Below, piece after piece: positions 53,519-61,649 of a DNA stretch of 64,000 bases. The notes beneath the pieces were generated by a model. That model had not been told where the DNA came from and did no database searches. It worked only from the letters and a program-made list of their open reading frames with translations. A program made the translations under genes and the position numbers. Each line of letters opens with the position of its first letter. Position 1 is the stretch's first letter. This DNA is from Flavobacterium commune (lineage in GTDB: Bacteria; Bacteroidota; Bacteroidia; Flavobacteriales; Flavobacteriaceae): assembly GCF_001857965.1 (NCBI RefSeq), contig NZ_CP017774.1:992001-1056000 (forward strand), written 5' to 3'.

Positions 53519-53553
53519 CAATAGCCTTATTCATTTAAGGCTATTGTATTTTT
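53519..53553 (+). terminator. Terminator after satP
   Basis: Perfect 11-bp stem CAATAGCCTTA (53519-53529) and TAAGGCTATTG (53536-53546), 6-nt loop, followed by TATTTTTTAG. It lies only 15 bp before the next gene, so it may act as a partial stop rather than a complete boundary. Confidence 0.78.
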
Positions 53554-53560
53554 TAGTTCA

Positions 53561-53755
53561 ATGAAAAAAAGACATGAACAAAAATTAATTATCCTTTCAA
53601 TGCTGATGATTTTAGCATTGAACATTCCGCTTATTCTATTATTTGATAGTTCGAAACCCTTATTTGGTTTCCCTATTACTTATATCTACATCTTTTCGGC
53701 CTGCTTATTTTCAATTGGCACCACCTACCTAATTGTAAAAAAATATTATGAGTAG
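53561..53755 (+). CDS. Small two-helix membrane protein
   Basis: A 64-aa protein with two hydrophobic helices (LIILSMLMILALNIPLILLF and ITYIYIFSACLFSIGTTYLIV), a basic N-terminus and the connecting loop DSSKPLFGFP. The stop overlaps the start of the SSS-kinase gene by 8 bp, so the two are translationally coupled. Small membrane proteins accompany some sodium:solute symporters, so a subunit or stabiliser of the kinase's transporter-like domain is plausible (inference). No family recognised. Confidence 0.78.
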   Translation: MKKRHEQKLIILSMLMILALNIPLILLFDSSKPLFGFPITYIYIFSACLFSIGTTYLIVKKYYE

Positions 53756-56450
53756 TCTGGGGCTGTTGTTAATCTTAGCCATCTATGTAGTAATGCTTTT
53801 TTACATTGCACATTGGTCTGAAAAAAGAAGCCATTCTAAATGGACTAACAACCCTTATGTTTATTCATTTTCACTGGCGGTTTATTGTACTGCCTGGACC
53901 TATTACGGTAGTATTGGTTTAGCAGCACAAACCGGTTTGGATTATTTACCCATTTATTTAGGCCCAATAATCATTATTCCCACCTGGATTATCATCCTTA
54001 AAAGAATTATCCGAATTTCGAGAGTCAACAAAATAACCAGTATTGCCGATTTTATTTCGTTGCGTTACGGCAACAGTCGATCACTGGGAGCCTTAGTTAC
54101 TTTAATTTCTATTTTCGGAATTGTACCCTACATTGCCTTACAGCTAAAAGCCATATCCGATACTTTTCACGTTGTTACCAAGACACAGGCGAGTTCCAAT
54201 ATTTTTACAGACAACACTACTTATATTTGCATTGCCTTAGCACTATTTGCTTCTTATTACGGTAACAAATACGTTGATGCTTCCGAAAAAAGACGCGGAA
54301 TTGTAACCGCCATAGCCATTGAATCGATTTTAAAATTAGTCTTCTTTTTGATTATCGGCATCTATGTAACTTATTTTGTTTTCGATGGTTTTGACGATAT
54401 TTATACCAAAGCATCCGTTTTAGAAAACTTTGACAAAAAAAACACCATCGGCAATTTGACTAACGGACTCAACTGGTTTTTCCTGTGTCTGATTTCTATG
54501 TTTGCCATTTTTATTTTACCAAGACAATTTCACACCGCAATTGTCGAAAACAATCAGGAAAAACATATTCGAACTGCCATTTGGTTGCTTCCGCTTTACT
54601 TATTACTTTTTAATGTTTTTGTATTTCCAATAGCCTGGGGAGGCAACATTCTTTTTGGAACTCAGGGTTTGAATTCCGATACTTATTCATTACTAATTCC
54701 GCAATATTTCAACAATAATTTCTTAACCGTTTTAGTATTTCTGGGAGGATTTTCAGCAGCCATTTCGATGATTATTGTTTCTTCGATTACACTTGCCACT
54801 ATGCTTAGTAACAACCTTTTAATCCCTTATGGTTTTATTGGTTCATTAGAAAATGTTTCTCAAGAAAAAAACACCAAAAGAATCGTTCTTAGTCGAAAAA
54901 TCGGAATCTTTTCGCTCATCATTCTAGGCTATATTATCTATCGTGTTTTTATTTTAGATTACACTTTAGTTTCCATCGGATTAGTTTCTTTTGTTATTAT
55001 AGCTCAATTAGCTCCTGCATTTTTCGGAGGTTTATTTTGGAGAAGAGGCTCTAAAAAAGGGGCTATAACCGGCATTATCCTTGGCTTTTTAGTTTGTTTT
55101 TATACCTTATTAATTCCATACGCACTTGGAACAACAAACTCAGCGAGCACCTTTGTACAGAAAGGCCCTTGGGGAATCGCATTATTAAAACCTTTTCAGC
55201 TTTTTGGACTGGATTATTTAGAACCCATTCCACAGGCAGTTTTCTGGAGTTTATTAGTCAATTTTCTAAGCTATATGGCGGTTTCGGTAAGTTTTAGCGG
55301 TAATTATCGCGAACGCAATTATGCTGAAATGTTTGTTGATATTGACCGATACATCACCAATCACGAGAATGCTTATGTATGGAAAGGAACAGCCAATATT
55401 TCGGATGTTCAAAAAATATTAGAGCGTTTTTTAGGTATCGAAAGAACCCAACGCGCCATGACTATTTTTAACCTGAAATACAATATTGACAAAGACAATA
55501 AGATTGCCGATGCACGTTTTATCAAATTTGCCGAAAATTTACTCACAGGTCATATAGGTACGGCTTCCGCCAAAATAGTCATTTCCAGTGTAGCCAAAGA
55601 AGACAAAATAAGTCTGCCTGAGGTTTTGCGAATTCTGGAAGAATCCAAAGAAAACATCATCATCAACAAAAAACTAACCGAGAGTTCGAATGAGCTAAAA
55701 ATATTATCAGAGCAACTTCAAATTGCCAATAAAGAACTCATTAACAAAGACATTCAAAAAGATGAATTTCTGGACACGGTAACCCACGAATTAAGAACGC
55801 CCATAACAGCAATACGTGCCGCTACCGAAATCCTGCATGACGACGAAAATATTCCTGCCGAAGTACGCCAAAAATTTCTGCAAAATATCATCTCCGAATC
55901 CGACAGACTCAATCGTTTGATTGACAAAATTTTGGATTTAGAAAAATTTGAAACCGGGAAACAAAAAATTTATCTTTCTAAAAACAATATCTGCCAAACC
56001 ATCAACAACACCCTTGAATCGCTACAACAATTAATAGCCAACAAAAATATATATGTTGACTTTAAAGACCAATCCCGGGAAGTAAAAGCCTTTTATGACG
56101 AAGAGCGCATCATTCAGGTATTGCATAATCTATTTTCGAATGCGATTAAATTCTGCGAAAGCATAGCCGGGAAAATCACTATTAAACTAATCGAAAATCC
56201 TGATTTTGTATCCGTTAGTATCCACAACAATGGAAAAGAAATAAAACCCGAAGATTTTGAAGCCATTTTTGATAAATTTTATCAATCCAGAAATCAAAAC
56301 CTAAAAAAACCCATAGGAAGCGGTTTAGGATTAGCTATTTGCAAAAAAATTATTGAACATCATAAAGGAAAAATATGGGTGGAGAGCTCAACCGGAAAAG
56401 GAACAAGCATTATTTTTACATTACCCAATTACAATACTACTGAAAAATGA
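53748..56450 (+). CDS. Sodium:solute symporter-STAC-histidine kinase fusion (CrbS/CbrA type)
   Basis: A 900-aa sensor in which a transporter-like module is fused to a kinase. Residues about 1-525 form a sodium:solute symporter domain with roughly 13 membrane helices (YCTAWTYYGSIGLAAQTG, IADFISLRYGNSRSLG). A STAC-like linker follows (about 545-640: ILERFLGIERTQRAM, FAENLLTGHIGTASAKIVISS), then a coiled coil. HisKA comes next (DTVTHELRTPITAIRAA, phospho-acceptor His680, codon 55785-55787), then HATPase (HNLFSNAIKFCES, GSGLGLAICKKIIEHHKGKIW). No PAS domain is evident. Proteins of this design sense or transport small acids; CrbS controls acs in Vibrio and Pseudomonas. The receiver gene overlaps by 4 bp (ATGA) and acs follows. 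Confidence 0.93.
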   Translation: MSSLGLLLILAIYVVMLFYIAHWSEKRSHSKWTNNPYVYSFSLAVYCTAWTYYGSIGLAAQTGLDYLPIYLGPIIIIPTWIIILKRIIRISRVNKITSIADFISLRYGNSRSLGALVTLISIFGIVPYIALQLKAISDTFHVVTKTQASSNIFTDNTTYICIALALFASYYGNKYVDASEKRRGIVTAIAIESILKLVFFLIIGIYVTYFVFDGFDDIYTKASVLENFDKKNTIGNLTNGLNWFFLCLISMFAIFILPRQFHTAIVENNQEKHIRTAIWLLPLYLLLFNVFVFPIAWGGNILFGTQGLNSDTYSLLIPQYFNNNFLTVLVFLGGFSAAISMIIVSSITLATMLSNNLLIPYGFIGSLENVSQEKNTKRIVLSRKIGIFSLIILGYIIYRVFILDYTLVSIGLVSFVIIAQLAPAFFGGLFWRRGSKKGAITGIILGFLVCFYTLLIPYALGTTNSASTFVQKGPWGIALLKPFQLFGLDYLEPIPQAVFWSLLVNFLSYMAVSVSFSGNYRERNYAEMFVDIDRYITNHENAYVWKGTANISDVQKILERFLGIERTQRAMTIFNLKYNIDKDNKIADARFIKFAENLLTGHIGTASAKIVISSVAKEDKISLPEVLRILEESKENIIINKKLTESSNELKILSEQLQIANKELINKDIQKDEFLDTVTHELRTPITAIRAATEILHDDENIPAEVRQKFLQNIISESDRLNRLIDKILDLEKFETGKQKIYLSKNNICQTINNTLESLQQLIANKNIYVDFKDQSREVKAFYDEERIIQVLHNLFSNAIKFCESIAGKITIKLIENPDFVSVSIHNNGKEIKPEDFEAIFDKFYQSRNQNLKKPIGSGLGLAICKKIIEHHKGKIWVESSTGKGTSIIFTLPNYNTTEK

Positions 56451-56809
56451 AGAAAATATTAATTGTAGATGACGAACCTAATATTGTAATGTCACTGGAA
56501 TACACTTTTAAAAAAAATAATTTTGAGGTATTCATAGCCCGCGACGGACAAGAGGCATTGGATATTTTAAAGAACCAATTGCCGGACATCATTATTCTCG
56601 ACGTGATGATGCCTATGGTTGACGGTTACAGTACATTGGAACAAATCAAACAAGATGCCCGATTGGATCATTGCAAAGTGATTTTTATTTCGGCAAAAAA
56701 CAAAGAAAAAGACATTGAAAAAGGACTCGCATTAGGAGCTAATTTATACGTAACCAAACCTTTTTCTCTGAAAAAACTCGTTGAACAAGCCCAGGAATTA
56801 ATAAACTAA
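56447..56809 (+). CDS. Receiver-only response regulator (CheY-like)
   Basis: A 120-aa protein consisting of a single REC domain. Key residues are visible: acidic pair Asp8/Asp9 in LIVDDEPN, phospho-acceptor Asp52 in IIILDVMMP, Ser82 in VIFISAKN and Lys104 in YVTKPFSLKK. No DNA-binding or enzymatic output domain is present after residue 120, unlike CrbR, which has a LuxR-type HTH. The gene overlaps the SSS-kinase gene by 4 bp and precedes acs by 24 bp, so the pair is clearly a two-component system. The output must therefore be another protein, or a protein-protein contact. Confidence 0.95.
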   Translation: MKKILIVDDEPNIVMSLEYTFKKNNFEVFIARDGQEALDILKNQLPDIIILDVMMPMVDGYSTLEQIKQDARLDHCKVIFISAKNKEKDIEKGLALGANLYVTKPFSLKKLVEQAQELIN

Positions 56810-56833
56810 CAAAACTAAATACAAACAAAAATC

Positions 56834-58741
56834 ATGAGTCGTTACAAGATTAGTAATTTCGAAGAATACTTTAAAGAGTACAAAAAATCAATCAAAGACC
56901 CGAAGAAATTTTGGGACAAAATTGCCTCTGAAAACTTTACCTGGTACCAGGAATGGGACAAAGTAGTTGATTTCAACATGGCAGAAGCCGAAATAAAATG
57001 GTTTGTAGATGCTAAGGTAAATATCACCAAAAACTGTATCGATCGCCATTTAGCTAAAAAAGGAGACAAAACAGCTATCATTTTTGAACCTAACAATCCT
57101 GACGAAGCTTCACAATCGATCACTTACAATGAATTACACCAACGTGTAAGCAAAATGGCAAATGTTTTATTGAGCCAAGGAATTCAAAAAGGAGATCGTG
57201 TATGTATTTATTTGCCTATGATCCCTGAATTAGCCATTACTACATTAGCTTGCGCCCGTATTGGAGCCATTCACTCAGTAGTTTTTGCCGGATTTTCAGC
57301 ATCGGCTGTTGCTGCCCGAATTAACGATAGCGAATGTAAAATGGTGATTACTTCTGACGGTGGTTATCGTGGAAATAAAACCATTGACCTAAAAGGAATT
57401 GTTGACGAAGCATTGGTTAACTGTCCATCGGTAGAAACGGTTTTAGTTGCTCAAAGAACCAATACGGATATCCAAATGAAAGAAGGACGTGACTTATGGT
57501 TAGCTCCTCTAGTGGAAAAAGCATCAGACAATAATGCTGCCGAAATCATGGATGCCGAAGATCCGTTGTTTATCCTTTATACTTCGGGTTCTACCGGAAA
57601 ACCAAAAGGAATGGTACATACAACAGCAGGTTATATGGTCTATACTGCTTATACTTTCCAAAATGTTTTTAACTACGAAGAGAATGATGTTTTCTGGTGT
57701 ACTGCCGACATTGGCTGGATTACCGGACATTCTTATATTTTATACGGTCCGCTATTAAACGGAGCTACCACTGTTATTTTTGAAGGCGTTCCTTCTTACC
57801 CTGATTTCAGTCGTTTTTGGGAAGTAATCGAAAAACATAAAGTAAACCAATTCTATACGGCACCAACAGCCATCAGAGCTTTGGCCAAAGAAAGTTTAGA
57901 TTATGTACAAAAATATCCTTTGAGTTCGTTAAAAGTAATTGGTTCAGTTGGAGAACCTATCAACGAAGAGGCTTGGCACTGGTACAATGACCACGTGGGC
58001 GGAAAACGTTGTCCTGTTGTGGATACCTGGTGGCAAACTGAAACCGGAGGAATTTTGATTTCACCAATTCCTTTCATTACACCAACAAAACCAACGTATG
58101 CCACTCTCCCTCTTCCGGGAATCCAGGCTGTTTTGATGGACGAAAAACGCAACGAGATTGAAGACAATCAGGTAGTAGGAAGTTTGTGTATTAAGTACCC
58201 TTGGCCTGGAATTGCAAGAACCATTTGGGGTGATCACAAACGTTATAAAGAAACGTATTTCTCTACTTTCCCGGGAAAATATTTCAGTGGTGACGGTGCT
58301 TTACGTGATGAAGTGGGCTATTACAGAATCACAGGTCGTGTGGATGATGTAATTATTGTTTCAGGACACAATTTAGGAACTGCTCCTATTGAAGATGCCA
58401 TCAACGAACATCCGGCAGTTGCCGAAAGTGCTATTGTAGGTTTCCCTCATGACATCAAAGGAAATGCTTTGTACGGTTTTGTAATTCTAAAAGAAACAGG
58501 AGAAAAACGCGACAAAGCTAATTTGGCTAAAGAAATCAACCAACATATCGCAGATCATATTGGTCCTATAGCGAAATTAGACAAAATTCAATTTGTTTCC
58601 GGATTGCCAAAAACCCGATCCGGGAAAATCATGCGACGCATTCTTCGTAAGATTGCCGAAGGGGATTTTTCAAACTTTGGAGACACCACAACTTTATTAA
58701 ATCCGGAAATTGTGGAAGAAATCAAAAATGGAAAACTATAA
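56834..58741 (+). CDS. acs: Acetyl-CoA synthetase
   Basis: AMP-forming acetate:CoA ligase that activates acetate to acetyl-CoA in the cytosol. The 635-aa length is near the norm. The adenylate-forming core motif is LYTSGSTGKPKGMVHTTAGY. WCTADIGWITGHSYILYGPL and VDTWWQTETGG are acs-specific regions. The C-terminal lid contains GRVDDVIIVSGHNLG, and the catalytic Lys subject to acetylation in other bacteria is in PKTRSGKIMRRILR. It lies 24 bp after the receiver gene and ends with a strong terminator, closing the acetate module. Confidence 0.96.
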   Translation: MSRYKISNFEEYFKEYKKSIKDPKKFWDKIASENFTWYQEWDKVVDFNMAEAEIKWFVDAKVNITKNCIDRHLAKKGDKTAIIFEPNNPDEASQSITYNELHQRVSKMANVLLSQGIQKGDRVCIYLPMIPELAITTLACARIGAIHSVVFAGFSASAVAARINDSECKMVITSDGGYRGNKTIDLKGIVDEALVNCPSVETVLVAQRTNTDIQMKEGRDLWLAPLVEKASDNNAAEIMDAEDPLFILYTSGSTGKPKGMVHTTAGYMVYTAYTFQNVFNYEENDVFWCTADIGWITGHSYILYGPLLNGATTVIFEGVPSYPDFSRFWEVIEKHKVNQFYTAPTAIRALAKESLDYVQKYPLSSLKVIGSVGEPINEEAWHWYNDHVGGKRCPVVDTWWQTETGGILISPIPFITPTKPTYATLPLPGIQAVLMDEKRNEIEDNQVVGSLCIKYPWPGIARTIWGDHKRYKETYFSTFPGKYFSGDGALRDEVGYYRITGRVDDVIIVSGHNLGTAPIEDAINEHPAVAESAIVGFPHDIKGNALYGFVILKETGEKRDKANLAKEINQHIADHIGPIAKLDKIQFVSGLPKTRSGKIMRRILRKIAEGDFSNFGDTTTLLNPEIVEEIKNGKL

Positions 58742-58762
58742 GTTTCAACCTTATTTTTATAT

Positions 58763-58805
58763 AAAACCAAAAGCTACTCAATAAACCGGGTAGCTTTTGG
58801 TTTTT
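58763..58805 (+). terminator. Terminator of the acetate operon
   Basis: Perfect 14-bp stem AAAACCAAAAGCTA (58763-58776) and TAGCTTTTGGTTTT (58791-58804), 14-nt loop, followed by T on the plus strand, 22 bp past the acs stop. Confidence 0.88.
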
Positions 58806-58924
58806 CTAAAAGTAATTATTCAATTTAAATTCATATCAAAACGCTATATTTTTACTACATTCGTTAACTAAGAGTAAGCATAACGTTTTTGTTTTTTACC
58901 GCTATGCTTTAATTTCTCTATTTT

Positions 58925-60730
58925 ATGAGTACTGCGTTAAACAAACAAATACAAAGAATCGAACCACCATTTTGGTTTTCCGGAATGCACAATCCTGAAC
59001 TTCAAATTCTTTTTTACGGAACCAATATCAGTCAATGCCAAATTACAATTGAAAACAGCAATGCTATTACCAATGTAAAACGCACCGAAAATCCCAATTT
59101 TATTTTTGTAACCATCAACACGCAAAAGATAAACACTACCGAAATTGATTTTGTCTTCAAACGTAAAGACAAATCGGGTTTTATTCAAAAATATGAATTA
59201 AGAAAACGAACGAAAAACTCCGCTACTCGTAAAAGTTTTGATTCCTCAGACAGTATTTATCTTTTAATGCCCGATCGTTTTGCAAACGGAAACAAGAACA
59301 ATCAAAACGACACTAAGACTACCGAAAAATACAATAGGGAATTGCCGGGAGGACGACATGGCGGCGATATCGAAGGGATAATTCAAAATCTGGATTACAT
59401 ACAATCACTGGGAATTACCACTATTTGGTGTACGCCACTTTGTGAAGACAATGAAGCTGAATACTCTTATCATGGCTATGCCCAATCAGATGTTTACAAA
59501 ATTGATCCTCGTTTTGGTACTAACGAAGATTATGTGCGTTTAGCCAAAGAAATCCATAACAGAAACATGAAACTAGTTATGGATTATGTAACAAATCATT
59601 GGGGATTAGCCCACTGGATGCTCAAAGATTCGCCTGCAAAAAACTGGATTCATCAATTTGAAAATTATACCGAAACCAATCACAAAAGAAGTACGATAAG
59701 CGACATTAATGCGTCAAAAATTGACCGTAATATTTGTTTGAGCGGCTGGTTTGTTCCCTCAATGCCCGACTTGAATATCACCAATCCCCTAGTTTTCAAT
59801 TATCTTTGTCAAAATGCCATTTGGTGGATTGAATACGCTAATTTGGACGGTTTTAGAGTCGATACTTACAATTATTCAGAACCCGAATACATCTCAAAAT
59901 GGACTAAAGCCATTTCCGATGAATACCCCAATTTTAATTTGGTAGGCGAAATCACCATGCGCAATCAGGGTTTACTTTCTTATTGGCAAAAAGACAGTCC
60001 CATTGCTAAAATCCAAAACTTTAATTCACATTTATCCAGCGTAATGGATTTTGCCTTATCCGATGCTTTACAAAGTGTTTTCAACGAAGATGATGACAGC
60101 TGGGATCAGGGAATCACCAGAATTTATGACATCCTTTCGAAAGATTTTTTGTTCCCAAATGTGAATAATTTATTGATTTTTGGTGAAAATCACGATACCA
60201 GACGACTGAATCACATTTATAATAACGACATTCGAAAATACAAAATGGCAATGTGTATGCTCGCTACTTTGCGCGGAATTCCTCAGTTGTATTATGGTTC
60301 CGAAATTGGGATGGCCGGTGATCAAAACCTAGGCGATGCCGATATTCGAAAAGATTTTCCCGGCGGTTGGGAAAATGATGAAAACAATGCTTTCCTTCCC
60401 GAAACTCGTTCCGAATGTCAAAAAGCCTATTTTGATTTCACTTCCAAATTATTCCATTGGCGAAAAACGAATGCTGCCGTACATTTTGGAAAAACAACAC
60501 ATTATATACCAGAAAATAATGTGTACGTTTATTTTAGATACAATACTAATCAAACGGTAATGGTATTGATTAACAACAATCCCGAAAATCAAGAAATCAT
60601 GACCAAACGATTCGAGGAAAACATTAAAAATCATATCACTGGAAAAGAAATCTTAACTGATTTATTTTTTGACTTATCTCAAGCAATTCCTATCGAAGGC
60701 AAATCGGCTTTGATTTTGGAATTAGAATAA
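58925..60730 (+). CDS. GH13 family alpha-amylase/neopullulanase-like enzyme
   Basis: Alpha-glucan hydrolase of family GH13, similar in domain plan to cyclomaltodextrinase and SusA-type neopullulanases. An N-terminal immunoglobulin-like domain (residues 1-105, PPFWFSGMHNPELQILFYG) precedes the barrel, and a C-terminal sandwich closes the 601 aa. The four conserved regions are visible: DYVTNHWG (I), DGFRVDTYNY with the nucleophile Asp (II), LVGEITM with the acid/base Glu (III) and FGENHDTRRL (IV). The loop region GRHGGDIEGIIQNLDYI is typical. No signal peptide is present: the ATG is preceded in frame by a TAA 16 bp upstream, so the enzyme is predicted to be cytoplasmic, unlike SusA. It stands alone, away from the SusCD locus. 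Confidence 0.92.
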   Translation: MSTALNKQIQRIEPPFWFSGMHNPELQILFYGTNISQCQITIENSNAITNVKRTENPNFIFVTINTQKINTTEIDFVFKRKDKSGFIQKYELRKRTKNSATRKSFDSSDSIYLLMPDRFANGNKNNQNDTKTTEKYNRELPGGRHGGDIEGIIQNLDYIQSLGITTIWCTPLCEDNEAEYSYHGYAQSDVYKIDPRFGTNEDYVRLAKEIHNRNMKLVMDYVTNHWGLAHWMLKDSPAKNWIHQFENYTETNHKRSTISDINASKIDRNICLSGWFVPSMPDLNITNPLVFNYLCQNAIWWIEYANLDGFRVDTYNYSEPEYISKWTKAISDEYPNFNLVGEITMRNQGLLSYWQKDSPIAKIQNFNSHLSSVMDFALSDALQSVFNEDDDSWDQGITRIYDILSKDFLFPNVNNLLIFGENHDTRRLNHIYNNDIRKYKMAMCMLATLRGIPQLYYGSEIGMAGDQNLGDADIRKDFPGGWENDENNAFLPETRSECQKAYFDFTSKLFHWRKTNAAVHFGKTTHYIPENNVYVYFRYNTNQTVMVLINNNPENQEIMTKRFEENIKNHITGKEILTDLFFDLSQAIPIEGKSALILELE

Positions 60731-60848
60731 ATTCATTACCGCAAAGCTCGCTATACTTTTTGAAAACTTAGTGTTTCTCCGAGTTACTTTGCGAATATTT
60801 GTGATAAAACTGAAAAAACTTTGCGAACTTTGTAATTAAAAAAATACT
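60731..60848. repeat. Intergenic repeat-like segment
   Basis: The gap before the glycerophosphodiesterase gene contains CCGCAAAGCTCGCTATAC, CTTAGTGTTTCTCCGAG, ACTTTGCGAATATTTGTG and ACTTTGCGAACTTTG. This CTTTGCGAA vocabulary matches that of the element at 26970-27137. No coding capacity seen. Confidence 0.5.
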
Positions 60849-61538
60849 ATGCTTAAAATAGGTCATCGCGGTGCCAAAGCTTACGAAGCCGAAAACACCT
60901 TAGCCAGTTTTCAAAAAGCAATTGACTTACAAGTTGATGCTATTGAACTCGATGTGCATTTAAGCGTCGATAACGAACTCATGGTTATTCACGATGAAAC
61001 CATTGACAGAACAACCAATGGAAAAGGCAAAGTCAATCAATTTACCAAAGCCGAATTGCAAGATTTTTGTATTGAAAACCAACATAAAATTCCAACTCTC
61101 CAAGAAGTTTTTGACTTAGTACGCCGTCGTTGTTTTATCAATGTCGAATTGAAAACTTTTGAAACCGCTGCCAAAGTAGTCGATTTAATCGAAAAATACA
61201 TTCGGGAGAAAAACTGGGAATACAGTGATTTTTTAGTTTCCAGCTTCGATTGGGATGCCTTAGAAGAGGTTAATTTTGTCAATTCCAAAATCCCAATTGC
61301 GGTACTTACCGAAACGGATTTAGATAAAGCTCTGGCTTTCGCCAAAATAATTCAGGCAAAAGCTATCAACCCTGATTTTCAATTATTAAACATTGAAAAC
61401 ACAAGAAAACTACAGGAAAACGGCTTTGAAGTATATCCCTGGACAGTCAACGAAACAGCCGACATCAAAAAAATGCAATCCTTTAGCGTAAACGGAATCA
61501 TCTCCGATTTTCCAGACAGGATTTATTTTAAACCATAA
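60849..61538 (+). CDS. Glycerophosphodiester phosphodiesterase
   Basis: Hydrolyses glycerophosphodiesters from deacylated phospholipids to glycerol-3-phosphate and the alcohol. GDPD-family motifs: HRGAKAYEAENTLASF at the N-terminus (catalytic His and substrate-binding Arg/Glu), IELDVHLSVDNELMVIHDE (metal-binding Glu/Asp and catalytic His), NVELK, and near the end VYPWTVNE and GIISDFPD. The 229-aa length is that of a cytoplasmic single-domain enzyme, and no signal peptide is visible. A repeat-rich gap precedes it and a direct-repeat region follows; operon partners are not clear. Confidence 0.93.
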   Translation: MLKIGHRGAKAYEAENTLASFQKAIDLQVDAIELDVHLSVDNELMVIHDETIDRTTNGKGKVNQFTKAELQDFCIENQHKIPTLQEVFDLVRRRCFINVELKTFETAAKVVDLIEKYIREKNWEYSDFLVSSFDWDALEEVNFVNSKIPIAVLTETDLDKALAFAKIIQAKAINPDFQLLNIENTRKLQENGFEVYPWTVNETADIKKMQSFSVNGIISDFPDRIYFKP

Positions 61539-61572
61539 GAGCATTATAGTATTTTAAAAGAAAAAATCACTC

Positions 61573-61649
61573 AATATTTCTTAATTCTCTTAATGGTTTA
61601 AAAACACAAAACAACTTAATATTTCTTAACTCCCTTAATGGTTTAAAAA
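61573..61649 (+). repeat. 32-bp direct repeat upstream of the flavoprotein gene
   Basis: Two copies at 61573-61604 and 61618-61649, both starting AATATTTCTTAA and ending CTTAATGGTTTAAAAA, identical at 30 of 32 positions, 45 bp apart. The second copy ends on the A of the downstream ATG, so the repeat is part of the translation start region. Confidence 0.75.

Noticed and set aside
61573..61649. CRISPR array
   Set aside because: Only two direct copies, with a 13-bp gap between them, and no cas genes.
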